A stretch of DNA of 22,530 bases from positions 1-22,530 of the forward strand of contig DYSK01000018.1 in the NCBI GenBank assembly GCA_020718315.1, in the 5' to 3' direction. The notes below the pieces were generated by a model that made no database searches, was not told where the DNA came from, and saw only the letters and a program-made list of their open reading frames with translations. Source of the stretch: Draconibacterium orientale (GTDB lineage Bacteria; Bacteroidota; Bacteroidia; Bacteroidales; UBA12170). The translations under genes were made by a program, and so were the position numbers. The first letter of the stretch is position 1. The number at the start of each line of letters is the position of its first letter. This document shows positions 1 to 8,300 of this stretch, in pieces.

Positions 1-478
1 CGTACTCTTTTTTTAATTTACGAATATCCGAAACGCTGGTAATATTGATACTTTTTGGAACATTGATGCCGTATTTTTCGCCATACTTGGGCAAAACCGC
101 CTTGTGTCGCTCTTCAAATTGCTCAATTGTGGGCAAAAAAGTACGAATCCCCATTTCAAGAAGTCGTTTTTCGGCTTTCATAAAAGTATAGAGTTCAGCA
201 TCGAAATTCGGAATCAATACGTCAATATTTTCCTTGTCGTTGATGTACTGAATTCGTTCCAAGAGCACATCAGCTCCACCGGACGGATAGGGAATCTGGT
301 AGGTTTTATCAACCATATCTTCCATATATATGCCCGGTTCCAAATTTTCATAGGCCAGTCCAATAATTCGTACGCTAAAATCTTTTGCTTCTCGTAAGCT
401 TCGAATTACAGGAATCCCGGGCCCGGGATTGTCTGTATTGTTTAGTCCTGTAATGGCTATCGTCAGCTGTTTTTTCAT
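1..478 (-). CDS. ATP-grasp domain enzyme, N-terminal part (cut by window edge)
   Basis: The reading frame starts at the ATG at 478-476 and stays open for 159 codons to the window edge, so the C-terminal part is missing. The N-terminus (MKKQLTIAITGLNNTDNPGP, then GIPVIRSLREA) has the Rossmann-like pre-ATP-grasp look of carbamoyl-phosphate-synthase-like carboxylate-amine ligases. Further on, IPNFDAEL and a stretch like 'LPKYGEKYGINVPKS' fit the linker into the ATP-grasp fold. The ATP- and Mg-binding residues would lie beyond the edge and cannot be checked. The gene overlaps the upstream PqqD-like gene by the four bases ATGA, so the two are almost certainly cotranscribed and translationally coupled. 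By analogy with ATP-grasp enzymes it would form an amide or peptide-type bond using ATP; the substrate is unknown. The family call is fairly secure; the role is inference. Confidence 0.75.
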   Translation of the reverse strand, partial: MKKQLTIAITGLNNTDNPGPGIPVIRSLREAKDFSVRIIGLAYENLEPGIYMEDMVDKTYQIPYPSGGADVLLERIQYINDKENIDVLIPNFDAELYTFMKAEKRLLEMGIRTFLPTIEQFEERHKAVLPKYGEKYGINVPKSINITSVSDIRKLKKEY

Positions 479-720
479 CTTTCAATCAAATTGTATTGGT
501 TCAAAATACCTACGAAATCAAAGTAGGCCGATTCAAAAATACCTTGACTCACCTCATAATGATTTAGGAAATAATTGGTTATTTCTTCCTGATCCTTTCC
601 CTCATTCATCAGTTTTACAATTTCGGCACCAACCGGATTTAAAGAGTATGTTTCGCCCGTGCCGGCATCAAAAACAAAGCCTGATTCGCTAACGGCAATA
701 TTCTTTTTTATTTTTATCAT
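475..720 (-). CDS. PqqD-like (RRE-fold) small protein
   Basis: This 81-residue protein matches the length and pattern of the PqqD family. It has an N-terminal beta region (VSESGFVFDAGTGETYSLNP), the hallmark 'N-x-x-G-A-E-I' helix start (NPVGAEIVKLMNEGK), then EEITNYFLNHYEVS and a C-terminal helix ending in LIER. In known systems PqqD-like domains bind a precursor peptide leader and hand it to a modifying enzyme. Here the next gene, overlapping by ATGA at 478-475, is an ATP-grasp enzyme, so this protein may act as the recognition partner for it. No precursor peptide gene is evident between 721 and 996. There is no signal peptide, so it should be cytoplasmic. No strong promoter was found upstream; the best near-match to the Bacteroidetes -7 element is at 734-741 (7 of 8 bases), without a partner at -33. 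Confidence 0.8.
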   Translation of the reverse strand: MIKIKKNIAVSESGFVFDAGTGETYSLNPVGAEIVKLMNEGKDQEEITNYFLNHYEVSQGIFESAYFDFVGILNQYNLIER

Positions 721-996
721 ATACCAAAAAATTTAAAGGTAAATTAAAACTCTGTTTTCGACTGTGACCGACAAACAAACGTTTGAATAGATCTTATTGC
801 TTCATAAATTTTATTCTACCTATCAGTTATGCAAATATGAAACATCTTATTCAAGCATTTCTTACATTATTTTCGCAAATTTTAATGAAATTTTGCTTTT
901 TTGTAATGAAATTTTATATGGAATGTATAAAATTCAGTTCATCAAAAGCAGGTTTGCTACTTTGAAACATTCGTTCTGAATTTAGGAATGAACTAT
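721..996. other. AT-rich intergenic region
   Basis: This is the gap between the PqqD-like gene and the tRNA. It is very AT-rich. It contains a 12-base direct repeat (taatgaaatttt at 883-894 and 904-915, offset 21 bases) and a 10-base palindrome caaacgtttg at 776-785. Two 60-codon open frames on the plus strand (783-965 and 797-979) have no recognisable protein features and I regard them as chance. The region should hold the promoter of the PqqD/ATP-grasp operon, but no full-consensus element is visible. Confidence 0.5.
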
Positions 997-1072
997 TGGA
1001 GCCATTCATGGGACTCGAACCCACGACCTGCTCATTACGAGTGAGCTGCTCTACCAACTGAGCTAAAATGGC
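997..1072 (-). tRNA. tRNA-Thr (anticodon CGT)
   Basis: Read on the minus strand the 76 bases fold into a complete cloverleaf. The acceptor stem is GCCATTT with GAATGGC, the D arm is GCTC-AGTTGGTA-GAGC, and the anticodon stem GCTCA/TGAGC encloses the loop CTCGTAA, giving anticodon CGT for the threonine codon ACG. The T arm is GTGGG-TTCGAGT-CCCAT, followed by discriminator T and an encoded CCA at 999-997. A plausible -7-like element (7 of 8 bases) lies at 1086-1093, but no matching -33 element was found. Confidence 0.97.
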
Positions 1073-1163
1073 TTTTTATTTTTTGCAATTTTAAGGCTTT
1101 TTGCGAGATTGGCTTCGGAAAAAATATTTTTTTTCATTCGGGAAGGAATTTTTCTTTCTCAAC

Positions 1164-1193
1164 TTGAATTTCTTAAAAAAATATCTACTTTTG
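1164..1193 (+). promoter_or_regulatory. Bacteroidetes-type promoter for the small lipoprotein gene
   Basis: TACTTTTG at 1186-1193 matches the Bacteroidetes -7 consensus TAnnTTTG perfectly. TTG at 1164-1166 lies exactly 19 bases upstream, the usual -33 spacing. Transcription would begin near 1197, giving a leader of about 28 bases before the ATG at 1225. This is the best promoter in the window. Confidence 0.75.
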
Positions 1194-1224
1194 TACTGAA
1201 CTAATTTGAAAAAAATTCTGAATT

Positions 1225-1416
1225 ATGAAAAAATCTGCCATTAAATTATTAAGCCTGTTTTTTGCTATGACTTTGTTTGTAGCTTGCAACAATGCTCCTA
1301 AAGCTCCTGAAGCTGAAGAAGCTACTGTTGAAACTGTTGTGGAAGAAGTTACAACTGATTCTACTGTTGTTGAAGCGACTGTTGATACAACTGTTGTTGT
1401 TGAAGAAGTAAAATAA
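1225..1416 (+). CDS. Small acidic lipoprotein, function unknown
   Basis: This 63-residue protein starts with a typical lipoprotein signal (MKKSAIKLLSLFFAMTLFVAC); the lipobox LFVAC puts the lipidated cysteine at residue 21. The mature part is about 43 residues, almost entirely Ala, Glu, Thr, Val and Asp in a loosely repeating pattern (TVETVVEEVTTDSTVVEATV...), with no aromatic residue and only two lysines. Such a low-complexity acidic tail suggests an extended, surface or periplasmic peptide rather than a folded enzyme. It is a single-gene unit: its own promoter at 1164-1193 and a strong terminator at 1431-1478. Short Val/Thr/Glu-rich lipoproteins of this kind occur in Bacteroidetes, but I know of no assigned role. 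The signal, promoter and terminator together make a real gene likely. Confidence 0.8.
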   Translation: MKKSAIKLLSLFFAMTLFVACNNAPKAPEAEEATVETVVEEVTTDSTVVEATVDTTVVVEEVK

Positions 1417-1430
1417 GCTTTATTTTTTCC

Positions 1431-1478
1431 GAAAATGAAAAAGGCGAGTTAAAAATTTAACTCGCCTTTTTCATTTTT
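1431..1478. terminator. Bidirectional Rho-independent terminator
   Basis: A nearly perfect inverted repeat has arms gaaaatgaaaaaggcgagtt and aactcgcctttttcattttt around an AT-only loop. T-rich stretches follow on both strands. It sits 14 bases past the stop of the small lipoprotein gene and 14 bases past the stop of the convergent M14 gene, so it can end transcription from both sides. Confidence 0.88.
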
Positions 1479-1492
1479 CAGATTATTCGATT

Positions 1493-4051
1493 TTAAAATA
1501 AATCACCAAAAAAGACTGCATTGGCAAATATTTTATTAGAACCATACCAAAAACCCCGAAAATTCGTGTCGTCTAAAATAGAAATTACATTGCCTCTTCC
1601 CACCGCACTTGTAATGATAAATGGGGCAGATTTTATTCTATCGTTATTCTCGACAGAACAATAACCACTCAACAGCGGATTGGAACTGTATCTAAAAGGC
1701 GTACGATATAATCCTTCCGGCATTTCTGCAATACTCGCTCCTGTTTTGAAAATAGCAATTGTTTTTCCTGGCAACCCATAGGCGATGGGATGTGAAGGAT
1801 CGAAATTGACCTCAAAGATAGCTCCACTTATATCTTGCACATTTGCCGCATCAGCCCTGTTTACAAAGGATGGAATTCCCTGAAAGTTCAACTCTACCTC
1901 TTTTTTAAACTTGAGGTCTAAGTTGAGGTTTTTTGCAGCCCACTGTGTGGCATCTTTGTAAGAAATCAAATTTCCACCATCTGAAACCCATTTTTGCAAT
2001 TTCTCAATTCCCGCTTTTCCCAATTCGTCGAAAGAGCCGCCCGGCAAGACTATTGTAGTGTATTCGGCTAAATCAATGCGATTGATGGTATTTTGCTCCA
2101 CCAGAGAAACCGGCATGGAATATCTTTGGTCGAACAAATGCCATATTTCTCCGGCATCTCTGCTATCTGAGCGGCCGCCAACAAAAATAAGTACGCGAGG
2201 CTTTTCCAATTTTGCAAAACTATCGCTTCCCAAATCGATTCCACCAGCCGTATATCCGCTCGAAAAACAATAGAGATCGATCCCACACTCTTGGGCCAGA
2301 TTCGACAAACATTTATGCAGTTCTGCTTTTCCAAGCTGTTGATTTTCTGATGTTATAAAAATGGTTCCGAACGAAAAATATTCATTTAGATCGTCGGCCT
2401 GATAGCTAAATTCTTTGGTAGCCACTTTTGCCTTAATTCCTTTTGATTGTATTGCAGCCAAGAGTTTTGGGGCATAATAATCGTCCCAACGAAAAACATA
2501 AGCCAGCGGTTTTTCACTTCCAATCATCTGCCCTTTCTTCGAAACTATTTGTCCTCCAGTGGTCGATTTTGGTACATTTACACCTTTTTCTTTTTTGATT
2601 TCCATATTGGGCATATTGAAAGCATAAAAGAAATTCCAAGTAGAAACATCGTAAAATGTTTTATCTTCGAAAGAGGAACTTTTTTCAAAAATAGATTTTA
2701 ACAGTCGGTAATTTTTTTGCGAAGCAACAACAAAATAACTGGACTCTTTTTCAAATATCTTTCCGTTGGCAGAATAGTTTTCTGTCAATTGCGAGAATTC
2801 GATGGCATGAATTTTCAAGATATTCAAAAACTCGCGCATTTTTCCAAGATCGTTTTTATCTCCAAAAACCCATCCCAAAATCACATCTTTATTGGCTTCT
2901 TCGAGTGCTGAAGAATAAAATTCTTTTTGATAGTCGAGAAGAGATTTTCGCAAATTCCGCGCAGCTTCAAGGGTAGATAAAGTAACTGTAAATTGATTGC
3001 GAATCGTAAATGGAAACGTCAATATTCCATTGGTAGTTTCGCGCAAAAAACCTCGCGAACTAGCTTGTTCAAATAAAATGCCGATTCCTGCATTTATATC
3101 CGGATACGAAGAGCCTTTGCCAAAATAATAATCATCAAATTGTTCTTCGCTAAAATAAAGAGAACCTATCTGATCCAGAAATTTAGCATGGTATTCGGCA
3201 ATGGCTTTAGTAAGTTCGTAATTTTTATTGGGAGTCAATGGATTATTTCGCGATGGAACGCCCGGCTGGAAAAAGAAAGTTGAATTGGAACCCATTTCAT
3301 GATGATCGGTCACAATATTTGGCTTCCATTCTTGAATGAATTTGGCACGGCCACGACTCTCAGGATTGGTGAGTAAAAGATAATCACGATTCATGTCGAA
3401 CCAATAATGATTCGATCTTCCACCCGGATACATCTCATTAAAAATGCGCGAATTAGGGTCACTCAAATTCGCATAGCTTTTGTTTTGATTTGCCCAATTG
3501 GCAAATCGATTTATGCCGTCGGGATTTAAAGCCGGATCGACAAAAATAATTGTGTTTTTCAATAAATCTTTGATAGCCGAACTTGAAGCGGCTGCCAAAT
3601 AATAGGCCGTCAATAGTGAGGCATTTACGCCACTTGCTTCGTTTCCATGAATGGAATAACCAAGAACGACAATTAAAGGCAGCTTTTCCGTATCCATACC
3701 GGCCGCTAATTTTGGGTCGCTCAGTTTCTGATGATCTGCCTTGATTTGCTCAAAATTGGCCAGGTTTTCGGGTGAGGAAAAAACCAGGTGAAACAAGGGG
3801 CGATTTTCGTAGGAGCGCGCATATTCCACCATGATTGCTCTATCGCTTACGTTGGCAATCGCTTCCATGTATTTGATAAGCTGATCATGACTCACCATCC
3901 AATCGCCCACTTCATATCCCAATACTTGTTTGGGAGTTGGGATATTGATATCGTAATTTACATCTTTGGGCAGATAGTAATTTAAATCGGTTTGAGAAAA
4001 ACCGAAAGGAACAGCCAACAGAAGGCTGAATAGCATAAAATAGGTTTTCAT
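1493..4051 (-). CDS. Secreted M14-type zinc carboxypeptidase-like protein with C-terminal amidotransferase-like domain
   Basis: The chosen start is the ATG at 4051, which opens directly with a signal peptide (MKTYFMLFSLLLAVPFGFSQ). A longer frame to 4129 adds 26 lysine-rich residues that would bury the signal, so I reject it. The product is 852 residues. The M14 zinc site is visible as SIHGNEASG (H135, E138) and a later TDHHEMG (about residues 247-253) supplying the third ligand. NRD near 220-222 matches the substrate-carboxylate region, and E327 in LFEQASSRG fits the catalytic glutamate. The last third (VLIFVGGRSD..., IVLPGGSFDELG) resembles a class I glutamine-amidotransferase-like fold, an arrangement known in large Bacteroidetes M14 proteins. 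It probably degrades peptides in the periplasm or outside the cell. It appears to be a monocistronic unit, with terminators on both sides (1431-1478 and 4140-4183). Exact substrate is unknown. Confidence 0.88.
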   Translation of the reverse strand: MKTYFMLFSLLLAVPFGFSQTDLNYYLPKDVNYDINIPTPKQVLGYEVGDWMVSHDQLIKYMEAIANVSDRAIMVEYARSYENRPLFHLVFSSPENLANFEQIKADHQKLSDPKLAAGMDTEKLPLIVVLGYSIHGNEASGVNASLLTAYYLAAASSSAIKDLLKNTIIFVDPALNPDGINRFANWANQNKSYANLSDPNSRIFNEMYPGGRSNHYWFDMNRDYLLLTNPESRGRAKFIQEWKPNIVTDHHEMGSNSTFFFQPGVPSRNNPLTPNKNYELTKAIAEYHAKFLDQIGSLYFSEEQFDDYYFGKGSSYPDINAGIGILFEQASSRGFLRETTNGILTFPFTIRNQFTVTLSTLEAARNLRKSLLDYQKEFYSSALEEANKDVILGWVFGDKNDLGKMREFLNILKIHAIEFSQLTENYSANGKIFEKESSYFVVASQKNYRLLKSIFEKSSSFEDKTFYDVSTWNFFYAFNMPNMEIKKEKGVNVPKSTTGGQIVSKKGQMIGSEKPLAYVFRWDDYYAPKLLAAIQSKGIKAKVATKEFSYQADDLNEYFSFGTIFITSENQQLGKAELHKCLSNLAQECGIDLYCFSSGYTAGGIDLGSDSFAKLEKPRVLIFVGGRSDSRDAGEIWHLFDQRYSMPVSLVEQNTINRIDLAEYTTIVLPGGSFDELGKAGIEKLQKWVSDGGNLISYKDATQWAAKNLNLDLKFKKEVELNFQGIPSFVNRADAANVQDISGAIFEVNFDPSHPIAYGLPGKTIAIFKTGASIAEMPEGLYRTPFRYSSNPLLSGYCSVENNDRIKSAPFIITSAVGRGNVISILDDTNFRGFWYGSNKIFANAVFFGDLF

Positions 4052-4139
4052 TGGTTTGGTTTTTTTAATTCGGTCGTGAAAGTATTCATTTTTCTTGAAA
4101 TTAAAAATGATAGGAAAATTTTTAGGCAATTTTCTATCT

Positions 4140-4183
4140 CAAAAAAAGAAAAACCCTGATAAACGAAACGCCTATCAGGGTTT
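4140..4183 (-). terminator. Rho-independent terminator of the thioredoxin operon
   Basis: On the minus strand an 11-base stem (aaaccctgata paired with tatcagggttt, loop of 11) is followed by TTTTTCTTTTTTT. It lies about 20 bases past the stop codon of the 4205-4807 gene and upstream of the M14 gene, so it separates the two units. Confidence 0.85.
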
Positions 4184-4204
4184 AAATACCTTTACTTATT
4201 CCAA

Positions 4205-4807
4205 TTATTTCTTAATTCGCGTATCCTTGATGCTACACCCAATGGCTTTTGTAAAATCGGGCGAAGGAAGTGTATTGTTGAGTAAGGCGGCGATGGCATT
4301 TTCCACATATTTTTCCGTTACGGCAGCGGCATCTTTAAAGTTATCGTCGATAGCGCCAATATAAGCCACATAAAATCCATCCTCTTTCTTTTTCAAAAGA
4401 AAAACATGCGGTGTTCTGGTGGCGCCATACTGAGGAAATATTTTCTGCCCTTCGTCAAAAAGATACGGAAAATTGAATCCCTTTTCTTTGGCTCTTACAA
4501 TCATGTTTTCGAACGAGTCGGCTGGAACTTCTATTGGATCGTTTGGATTGATCATCACCACCGGAAAACCCTTTGCTTTAAATTGATTATTCAATGCGAT
4601 AATCCGATCTTCGTAAGCCACGGAATACGGACAATGATTGCAGCTAAAAATGAGCACAAGTCCCTTTTCGGACGAAAAATCGGTGAGGGAAACATACGAG
4701 TTGTCCACATTCTTGAGTTTGAAATCAACGGCTTTATCGCCAATAGCCAATCCTTGACCAAATGCGATGATGGGAAATAAAAGAAGAATTAAAAATGATT
4801 TTTTCAT
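4205..4807 (-). CDS. Exported thioredoxin-fold (AhpC/TSA-like) protein
   Basis: The start at 4807 gives 200 residues beginning with a signal peptide (MKKSFLILLLFPIIAFGQ). An extended frame to 4843 runs into the preceding gene and lacks support. The mature protein opens with the peroxiredoxin/TlpA pattern (AIGDKAVDFKLKNVD). The redox motif C56-N-H-C59 is followed by P60, and TRTPHVFLL carries the cis-proline typical of thioredoxin folds. It resembles the 'thioredoxin family protein' group related to PRX-like1. Activity would be thiol-disulfide exchange or peroxide reduction in the periplasm. It lies 4 bases after another thioredoxin-like gene (4812-5297), so the two are one operon closed by the terminator at 4140-4183. 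The partner protein reduced or oxidised is unknown. Confidence 0.85.
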   Translation of the reverse strand: MKKSFLILLLFPIIAFGQGLAIGDKAVDFKLKNVDNSYVSLTDFSSEKGLVLIFSCNHCPYSVAYEDRIIALNNQFKAKGFPVVMINPNDPIEVPADSFENMIVRAKEKGFNFPYLFDEGQKIFPQYGATRTPHVFLLKKKEDGFYVAYIGAIDDNFKDAAAVTEKYVENAIAALLNNTLPSPDFTKAIGCSIKDTRIKK

Positions 4808-4811
4808 GGTT

Positions 4812-5297
4812 CTATATTTTAGGAATAAATTTCTCGATTTCACTTTTCAGCTCTTCATACGAAAATGATTGGTTGTAGAATTGCCGTTTATTTTTTCGAT
4901 AGATAAGTGTAGCCGGAATGCTTCCCGACCAATTTTTATCCACTTTTGGAATCCAAGTATTTGATTTAGGATCGTCGAGTACACACATCTGGGCACTTAA
5001 ACTCATTTTGTTTTTGAAATCGCTTACTCTTTTTTCGACCGATTGCCCAAAATCCAAACTCACCAAAATCATTTTAAATTTTCGGTTTCGATATTCTTGA
5101 TTTATTTTTTCGAACGAAGGCAATTCTTTGACACAAGGAACACACCAAGTAGCCCAAAAATTGATGACATAGGTGGTATCGTTGTTCTGATACATCAAAG
5201 GTTCAAAACCATCGAAATCGCAAGTTTTTATTTGAGCCTCACTCAAACGAAACAAACTCAAAAACACCAACACCAGTAAATATTTCGAAGGCTTCAT
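4812..5297 (-). CDS. TlpA/ResA-like periplasmic thioredoxin
   Basis: The start at 5297 gives 161 residues with a signal peptide ending near SEAQ (residues 1-22). The frame is open to 5447, but those 50 extra residues precede the signal and overlap the end of the upstream gene, so I reject them. The active site FWATWCVPC (C52 and C55) is the classic TlpA/ResA motif, and SGSIPATLIY has the cis-proline. This family reduces disulfides in the periplasm, for example during cytochrome c maturation or in antioxidant defence. It is the first gene of a two-gene unit with the thioredoxin-fold gene 4 bases downstream. A candidate -7 element lies 24 bases upstream. Which electron donor it uses cannot be told from the window. 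Confidence 0.88.
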   Translation of the reverse strand: MKPSKYLLVLVFLSLFRLSEAQIKTCDFDGFEPLMYQNNDTTYVINFWATWCVPCVKELPSFEKINQEYRNRKFKMILVSLDFGQSVEKRVSDFKNKMSLSAQMCVLDDPKSNTWIPKVDKNWSGSIPATLIYRKNKRQFYNQSFSYEELKSEIEKFIPKI

Positions 5298-5320
5298 TTT
5301 ATTGTTTTTTTGAAACAGCA

Positions 5321-5328
5321 CAAAAATA
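5321..5328 (-). promoter_or_regulatory. Possible -7 element for the thioredoxin operon
   Basis: On the minus strand TATTTTTG fits TAnnTTTG exactly and lies 24 bases before the ATG at 5297. No TTG is found 19 bases further upstream, so only half of the usual promoter is present. Confidence 0.4.
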
Positions 5329-5397
5329 GCAAATGCCAACGGCTTGCTTCGTCCTAAATTGTTAAAAAATAGGAAAGATTTGAGATATCTTGAAAAC

Positions 5398-8300
5398 TTA
5401 AAAATCACCAAATCCACCACCGCCAGGCGTTTCGATACAAAAAACATCTCCTTTTTGCATCGTACATTGGCTCATTCCGTCCAGATGTTCTTTCTTCCCA
5501 TTTTTCCGAATTACAAATTGCAGCCCACAGCTTCCCGTATTTCCATTTTTCAACCCATAAGGATCATATTTTCGATGTTGAGAAAGAAGAGACAATTCTA
5601 CAATGTCAAGAAAAGTAAAGGATCTTATTACTCCATTTCCGCCAGAATATTTTCCTATTCCACCGGAATCTTTTCGAATTGAGAATTCATTCAAACGAAC
5701 GGGATAACGATGTTCCAAAATTTCAGGATCGGTAATTCGTGTATTGGTCATGTGTTGATGAACGCCTGAAGCTCCATCGAAATCTTTTCCGGCGCCACTT
5801 CCGCCGGCAATGGTTTCGTAATAACCAAATTTTTCATTGCCAAAAACAACATTGTTCATTGTTCCTTGGCTACAAGCCACAATACCAAATGCTTTCAACA
5901 AAGTATCTGTAAGTCGCTGGCTTACTTCAATATTCCCTCCAACTACAGCCGGACATTTGCTCGCGTCTTGGTAGAAATATGGATTTAGTAATCCCGATGG
6001 AATGAGAATTTTGACGGGCAACATCAAGCCATCATTTAAGGGAATTGGCTCGTTTACCAATAGTCGGAGTACGTATATTACAACACTGTTTACAATGGCT
6101 GGTGTGGCATTTAAGTTTCTTGGATGAACGCCACCGCTACCTTCAAAATCGAACGTAATTGTCGAATCTTGGATTCGAATAGAAACAGCCAAAGGAGTGT
6201 CGTCGTCGAGGTATTCGATGGCTTTGAGTTCGCCTTTTGGCAAATTGCGAAGAACATCTTTTATTTTCTTACTTGCGTATTCTTTCAATTTAGCCATATA
6301 ATCCAGAACAAGCTCTGCGCCATAAACAGCAACCAAATTTAAGAGCGCGTTTTCGCCATTTTTATTGGCAGCCAATGCCGCATTCAAATCGGCCATATTT
6401 TCATGGATTAACCTACTGGGATATTTTCCGGAATAGAATATTTTTTTCATTCCTTCCCAATCCACTTTTCCCTGTTTTACGATATAAAATGGAAAAATAA
6501 CAACTCCTTCTTGCTCCAAATTGGTAGCGTTGGTAGGCATTGAACCGGGGCTCATCCCTCCTATTTCGGCATGATGTGCTCGATTTACAACAAATCCAAT
6601 ACGTTTGTTGTTCTGGTCGAAAACTCCGGTAATTAGACTTACATCGGGCAAGTGAGAACCTCCGTACATGGGATGATTCGTAACAATGGTATCGCCCGGT
6701 TTAAAATCAAATTCCGCCAAAACAGAGCGTACACAAACGCCCAAGCTACCCAAATGAACCGGAATATGAGGAGCATTGGCAACCAAAAAACCATCTGCAT
6801 CGAGCAATGCACAAGAAAAATCCAAACGTTCTTTGATATTTACCGAAAGAGCTGTGCGCTGCAATATGGCACCCATATTTTCCGCTATGGCCATAAATCT
6901 ATTCGTAAACAACTCCAACATCGTTTCAGGATTGTGCGCAGGTTCTATTTTCGAGAAATGAGTTTGTCCGGATTTTGTTAAAATCAGGTTGTTGTAGTCG
7001 TCCACTTTTGCGCTCCAATGCGCATCAATTACAGAAGTACTTTTATCGTCGCTTACAATGGCCGGGCCATTAATTTCATTTCCAAAAACCAATTGCTCGC
7101 GCGCATAGACAGTCATTTTTTGATTTGATAAAGCATCGGATACTTTTTCGTGGGCAGCAATTTTTGAGCCCGCTATTTTTTGTTGAAAAAGCATCGTTTT
7201 TTCAGAATTTTGCGAAATTTTCAGACGAATGCTTTCGAGTTCGATTTCTCTTTCGTCCACCCAATGACCGAAAAGATGAATATATTCTTGCTTAAACTCC
7301 TCCATTGCTTTTTCAAAATTGGAGTTCCAATGCAAATTAAGTGTGCTATCCTGTCCCTGAAAACGAAGAAATATTTTTCGTTCTTCGTGCAACTTTCCTT
7401 CTTTCAAACTGAAATGCGGAATTAATTCGTGGCTCAGACCACTAAATAAATCATCCAATTTTTCATGCATTCGTCGAAAAGGTTGAAGTATTTGCTTCTC
7501 GGCAAATCGTTCCAGAGCAGCATTTCCTATTCCAAATGCGCTGAGTAAACCGGCATCGTGCGGGATAATAATTTCTTCGATTTGCAACAAATCAGCAATG
7601 GCACAAACATGCATTCCGCCTGCTCCACCAAAGCCAAGCAAAACATAATCAGCCGGATCGAATCCTTTGGACGAGGAAATTTTTTTGATTGCGGCGGCCA
7701 TTATTTCGTTGGCAATGGCCAGAAAACCTTTCAATATTTCTTGAGCATTTAATGGCTCTGTCCGCTTTGTTTGAATTCGGGCAAGCAGCAACTCAAATTC
7801 TTTTTGCGCTGCTTCTTTTGCAATCGGAATTCCAAATTTATGCTCGTCCAATCGGCCTAAAAGCAAATTTACATCTGTGAGGGTTAAAGGGCCACCGGCG
7901 CCGTAACAAGCCGGACCGGGATTTGCACCTGCACTTTCGGGGCCAACAGTAAGCTTATAACCATCGAATCCACAAATGGAACCGCCGCCAGCCGCGACTG
8001 TTTCGATCGAAATGGCCGGACTATATATATGAGCAGCGCCTATTTGCAATTCGTATTTATAATCAAATGAATCATGAAATCGCGAGACATCGGTGCTTGT
8101 TCCACCCATATCAAAAGTGATTAGTTTCGGCTTCTGAATCAAATTTCCGATAAAAGACGCTCCAACTACTCCGCCTGCCGGGCCGCTTAAAAGACTGTCT
8201 TTGGCTTCAAAGTCTTGCATACGCATCAATCCACCCGAACTATTCATTATCCGCAAATTGGAGTTGGTGTTGTGCGAAATATTTTTCAGGTAAGATTCAA

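Noticed and set aside
776..785. Ten-base palindrome caaacgtttg upstream of the PqqD-like gene as an operator.
   Set aside because: It is short, single-copy and not placed on a recognisable promoter.
4052..4129. Longer N-terminus for the M14 protein, starting at 4129.
   Set aside because: The extra 26 residues are lysine-rich and would sit before a normal signal peptide that starts at 4051.
5298..5447. Longer N-terminus for the TlpA-like protein, starting at 5447.
   Set aside because: It overlaps the end of the oxoprolinase gene and places 50 residues before the signal peptide; the candidate -7 element at 5321-5328 would also fall inside it.
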